From: Sutterella wadsworthensis 2_1_59BFAA
Lineage (GTDB): Bacteria > Pseudomonadota > Gammaproteobacteria > Burkholderiales > Burkholderiaceae_F
NCBI RefSeq assembly: GCF_000297775.1
Contig: NZ_JH815516.1
Location: 9,226 to 73,225 of the forward strand
DNA length: 64,000 bases
Reading direction: 5' to 3'
Position numbers and translations under genes: made by a program. This document shows positions 61,895-64,000 of this stretch, one piece after another; the first letter of the stretch is position 1; each line of letters opens with the position of its first letter. Under the pieces are notes generated by a model, which had not been told where the DNA came from, searched no databases, and was given only the letters and a program-made list of their open reading frames with translations.

Positions 61895-64000
61895 TCATCG
61901 GAGGGCTTCGGCCGTTCGGGCGATGAAGACGACGAAGTCCTGCACGAAGCGCTGCGTGAGGTCGGCTTCGGCGAGCGACCACATGCGCCAGGCGCCGTTG
62001 TGCACGAGGCGGCAGCCCGCGCACGTGCGGGGCTTGACGTCGTCGAAGGCGGGCACGAGCACGTCGGCGCGGCCGCTCCAGAAGGTGGCGCGCAGGAGCG
62101 TGCGTCCGCCGATCGTCATGGTGGCGTCGTTGGGCGTCGTCTGAAGGACGGGATTGACGCCTCGGTCCATCAGGCCGTCGCGGATCACCTCCATGAAGGT
62201 GACGGGCGTGTGGTGCGGGTCGTCGCAGGACTCGGCCACGGGCTCGTTTTGAGCCTCGCCTTCCGTCTCGGCATCCGTTTCGGCGGCGGGCTCGTCGTCG
62301 AAGACGTCGGAGAGCGTCGGGAGTGAGATGCGCACCGCGTCCCTCATCTCCATCTCGGGGATGAGCATGATGTCGGCCTTCTCGACCTCGACGGGCATGA
62401 GCGGGGCCTCGAACTGCACGGGGGCGGTGACGACGGGTTCGGCGTCGTCGGGCGCGAGGTCGGCGGGCGTCACGGGGGCGACGGGCGGCACGGGGTCCTC
62501 GTCCTCCTTGTCGAAGACGATCATGTCGAGTCCGGCTTCGAGGCGCTCGACGTTGGCCCTCACGTGTGCAAGAAGCAGGTCCTTCTGCGGGGCGCAGTCC
62601 TCGGGCTCGGGCGCAATGCCCAGGGCGGCGAGGGCCTCGCAGACGCGCTCGAGCGTCTTTTCGGGGCGGCGGAACCAGTCGGCGCTGCGCACGCGCACGA
62701 ACTTCCAGCCCGCGCGCTCAAGCACGGTCTGGCGCTCCATGTCGCGGCGGATGGCGTCCTCGTCCTCGCGGCCCGAGCCGTCGCACTCGATGGCGGCGGC
62801 GCGGCCGCGCGCACGCACGACCATGTCGAGGCGCCAGGCGCCCGCATCGTGGCCCGCCTCGACGCGGTAGCCTCGCTTTCGCAGCGCACGGAGCACCTGA
62901 CCCGTGAATTCGGGATCCGGCAGGTCGAAGGGCTCGGCCGCGCCGATCGTGCCCGACATGACGCCGTCGGCCCAGTCGAAGAGCGAGCGGCGCAGGTCGT
63001 CGGGCTTGAGCTGCGCGGCGGGGTCAAAGGAGTGCACGAGCCAGAGCTGGTCGCGGGCGCGGGAGACGGCCACGTTCCAACGCTTCTTCATCATGCCGTC
63101 GGCGCCGTCGGTCTCCTTCCTGAGGGGAAGCCCGGGCGCGGCGGAGTCAACGAGCGAGAGGATCACGACGTCGCGCTCGTCGCCCTGGAATTCGGCCGAA
63201 ATGCCGCAGTGGATGCGGCGGCGCTCGATCTCGCGCGGGTCGAAGTTCTCGACGAGCAGGCGGCGGATGCGGTTGACCTGCGCGCCGTGCACGCTTCGCA
63301 TCGGGATGATGCCGAAGGTCTTGCCGTCGTAGGCGGGATCATGGATCATCGCACGAAGCAGGCGGATGACGGCCTGGGCCTCCTCTTCGTTGACGCCGTT
63401 GTCGCCCGCCGTGCCGCGGGTGCGCCAGGGCACCACCGCGGGCTTGAGGCTCGAGGACGAGGCGTCGCGAAGCGGCCTGATCGTGCCGTTGTAGGAAAGG
63501 CGGCTGCACCAACCGATGATTTCGGGCACGGAGCGGAAGTGCTCGACGAGCATGTGCGCGGGGAAGGCCATGCTCTGCACGAGGCCGTAGAGCGAGAGCC
63601 TCGAGTCGTAGAGCTTGGGCTCCTTGACGCGGCCTTCAAGATGACGGGCGCAGAGCGCGTCGACGGCGGCCTCGCTCGTGCCCACGGAGAGCGGTGTCAC
63701 CTGGCGGTCGTCGCCCACGACGATCACCTTCTTGCCCATATAGAGGAGCGGCAGCGCCGTCATGTCGGCCTGGCTCGCCTCGTCGACGACGATCACGTCG
63801 AACTTCGAGGCGGTGCTGAAGTTGAGGAGCGCGTCCTGGATCATCATGATCCAGACGGGCACGGCCTGCTGGCAGGCGGGCAGAAGCCTGTTGACCTCGC
63901 GCCTCCAGGCGGCGCTCTTGCGGCCGCGGCCGACGGCGCGCTTCATGTAGGCGGCAAGCGAGAAGAGGTTCGAGAGCGCGGGGCCGTTCGAGAGCCTCGA
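61895..64000 (-). CDS. Superfamily I helicase with Vsr-like nuclease domain, partial (runs off the window)
   Basis: The 701 codons seen are the C-terminal part of a large protein; the frame is still open at 64000. It starts inside the helicase core: motif II VIVVDEASQADM, then VIVVGDDRQVTP, LVEHFRSVPEIIGWCSRLSYNG, EFQGDERDVVILSLVDS and KRWNVAVSRARDQLWLV (motifs III-VI of the Upf1/DNA2-like SF1 group). A Vsr/MTES_1575-type nuclease follows (LDMVVRARGRAAAIECDGSG, then RDMERQTVLERAGWKFVRVRSADWFRRPE). A long acidic, Val/Pro-rich linker leads to a C-terminal domain (RTLLRATFWSGRADVLVPAF, CAGC). Such helicase-nuclease fusions are frequent in defence islands. Confidence 0.85.
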   Translation of the reverse strand, partial: SRLSNGPALSNLFSLAAYMKRAVGRGRKSAAWRREVNRLLPACQQAVPVWIMMIQDALLNFSTASKFDVIVVDEASQADMTALPLLYMGKKVIVVGDDRQVTPLSVGTSEAAVDALCARHLEGRVKEPKLYDSRLSLYGLVQSMAFPAHMLVEHFRSVPEIIGWCSRLSYNGTIRPLRDASSSSLKPAVVPWRTRGTAGDNGVNEEEAQAVIRLLRAMIHDPAYDGKTFGIIPMRSVHGAQVNRIRRLLVENFDPREIERRRIHCGISAEFQGDERDVVILSLVDSAAPGLPLRKETDGADGMMKKRWNVAVSRARDQLWLVHSFDPAAQLKPDDLRRSLFDWADGVMSGTIGAAEPFDLPDPEFTGQVLRALRKRGYRVEAGHDAGAWRLDMVVRARGRAAAIECDGSGREDEDAIRRDMERQTVLERAGWKFVRVRSADWFRRPEKTLERVCEALAALGIAPEPEDCAPQKDLLLAHVRANVERLEAGLDMIVFDKEDEDPVPPVAPVTPADLAPDDAEPVVTAPVQFEAPLMPVEVEKADIMLIPEMEMRDAVRISLPTLSDVFDDEPAAETDAETEGEAQNEPVAESCDDPHHTPVTFMEVIRDGLMDRGVNPVLQTTPNDATMTIGGRTLLRATFWSGRADVLVPAFDDVKPRTCAGCRLVHNGAWRMWSLAEADLTQRFVQDFVVFIARTAEALR

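Overview
The window is GC-rich and looks like the chromosome of a Burkholderiales gut commensal, most likely Sutterella or a close relative. This is an inference from three things: a Neisseria/Burkholderia-type trimeric porin, a secreted FMN/FAD fumarate-reductase-like flavoprotein of the kind these anaerobes carry in many copies, and the general protein flavour. No rRNA is present to confirm it. There is one tRNA (His) and I saw no CRISPR array.

Layout. 1-1590: an IscB (OMEGA nuclease) element with its omega-RNA region, which has cut off a small gene. 1591-4760: a PIN-domain/protein-kinase/zinc-ribbon gene broken by one in-frame TAG, plus a small partner, with palindromic CGCAAATTTGCG operators in front of both. 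5-8 kb: flavocytochrome-type reductase and a BASS transporter. 8.6-13.1 kb: a PLD-helicase-DUF3427 protein, a Nudix hydrolase and an orphan RloB-like protein, a plausible defence cluster. 13-21 kb: BrnQ, tRNA-His, an RlmN-like methylase, MetQ, a BisC-like molybdoenzyme and a 182-nt candidate structured RNA. 21.4-26.2 kb: leuABCD. 26.2-29.4 kb: a scar of a broken LysR gene, IS66 fragments, a complete IS transposase and a truncated gene. 29.4-35.3 kb: a second accessory island (Swt1-type HEPN membrane protein, CARF protein of the NE0113 family, methyltransferase, DUF1848 protein, HNH protein) whose promoters carry the same palindrome seen at 4.2-4.8 kb.

35.4-38 kb: an M20 amidohydrolase and a permease. 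38.8-40 kb: a porin with one in-frame TGA. 40-48 kb: serB and a peptide-type ABC importer operon ending in an NPP-like phosphodiesterase. 48.5-51 kb: two small genes and a stand-alone TnpB element inside an almost perfect 64-65 bp direct repeat. 51-54.5 kb: MATE pump, then ribokinase and nucleoside hydrolase (ribose/nucleoside salvage). 54.6-61.4 kb: an RND efflux operon ending in its TetR-type regulator, with three copies of a CTGAAC-4-GTTCAG operator at its promoter. 61.9-64 kb: the C-terminal part of a superfamily I helicase fused to a Vsr-like nuclease, running off the right edge.

The strongest novel signal is the shared palindrome, which ties the PIN-kinase locus and the HEPN/CARF/HNH island, 26 kb apart, into one likely regulon of RNase and defence-like proteins.
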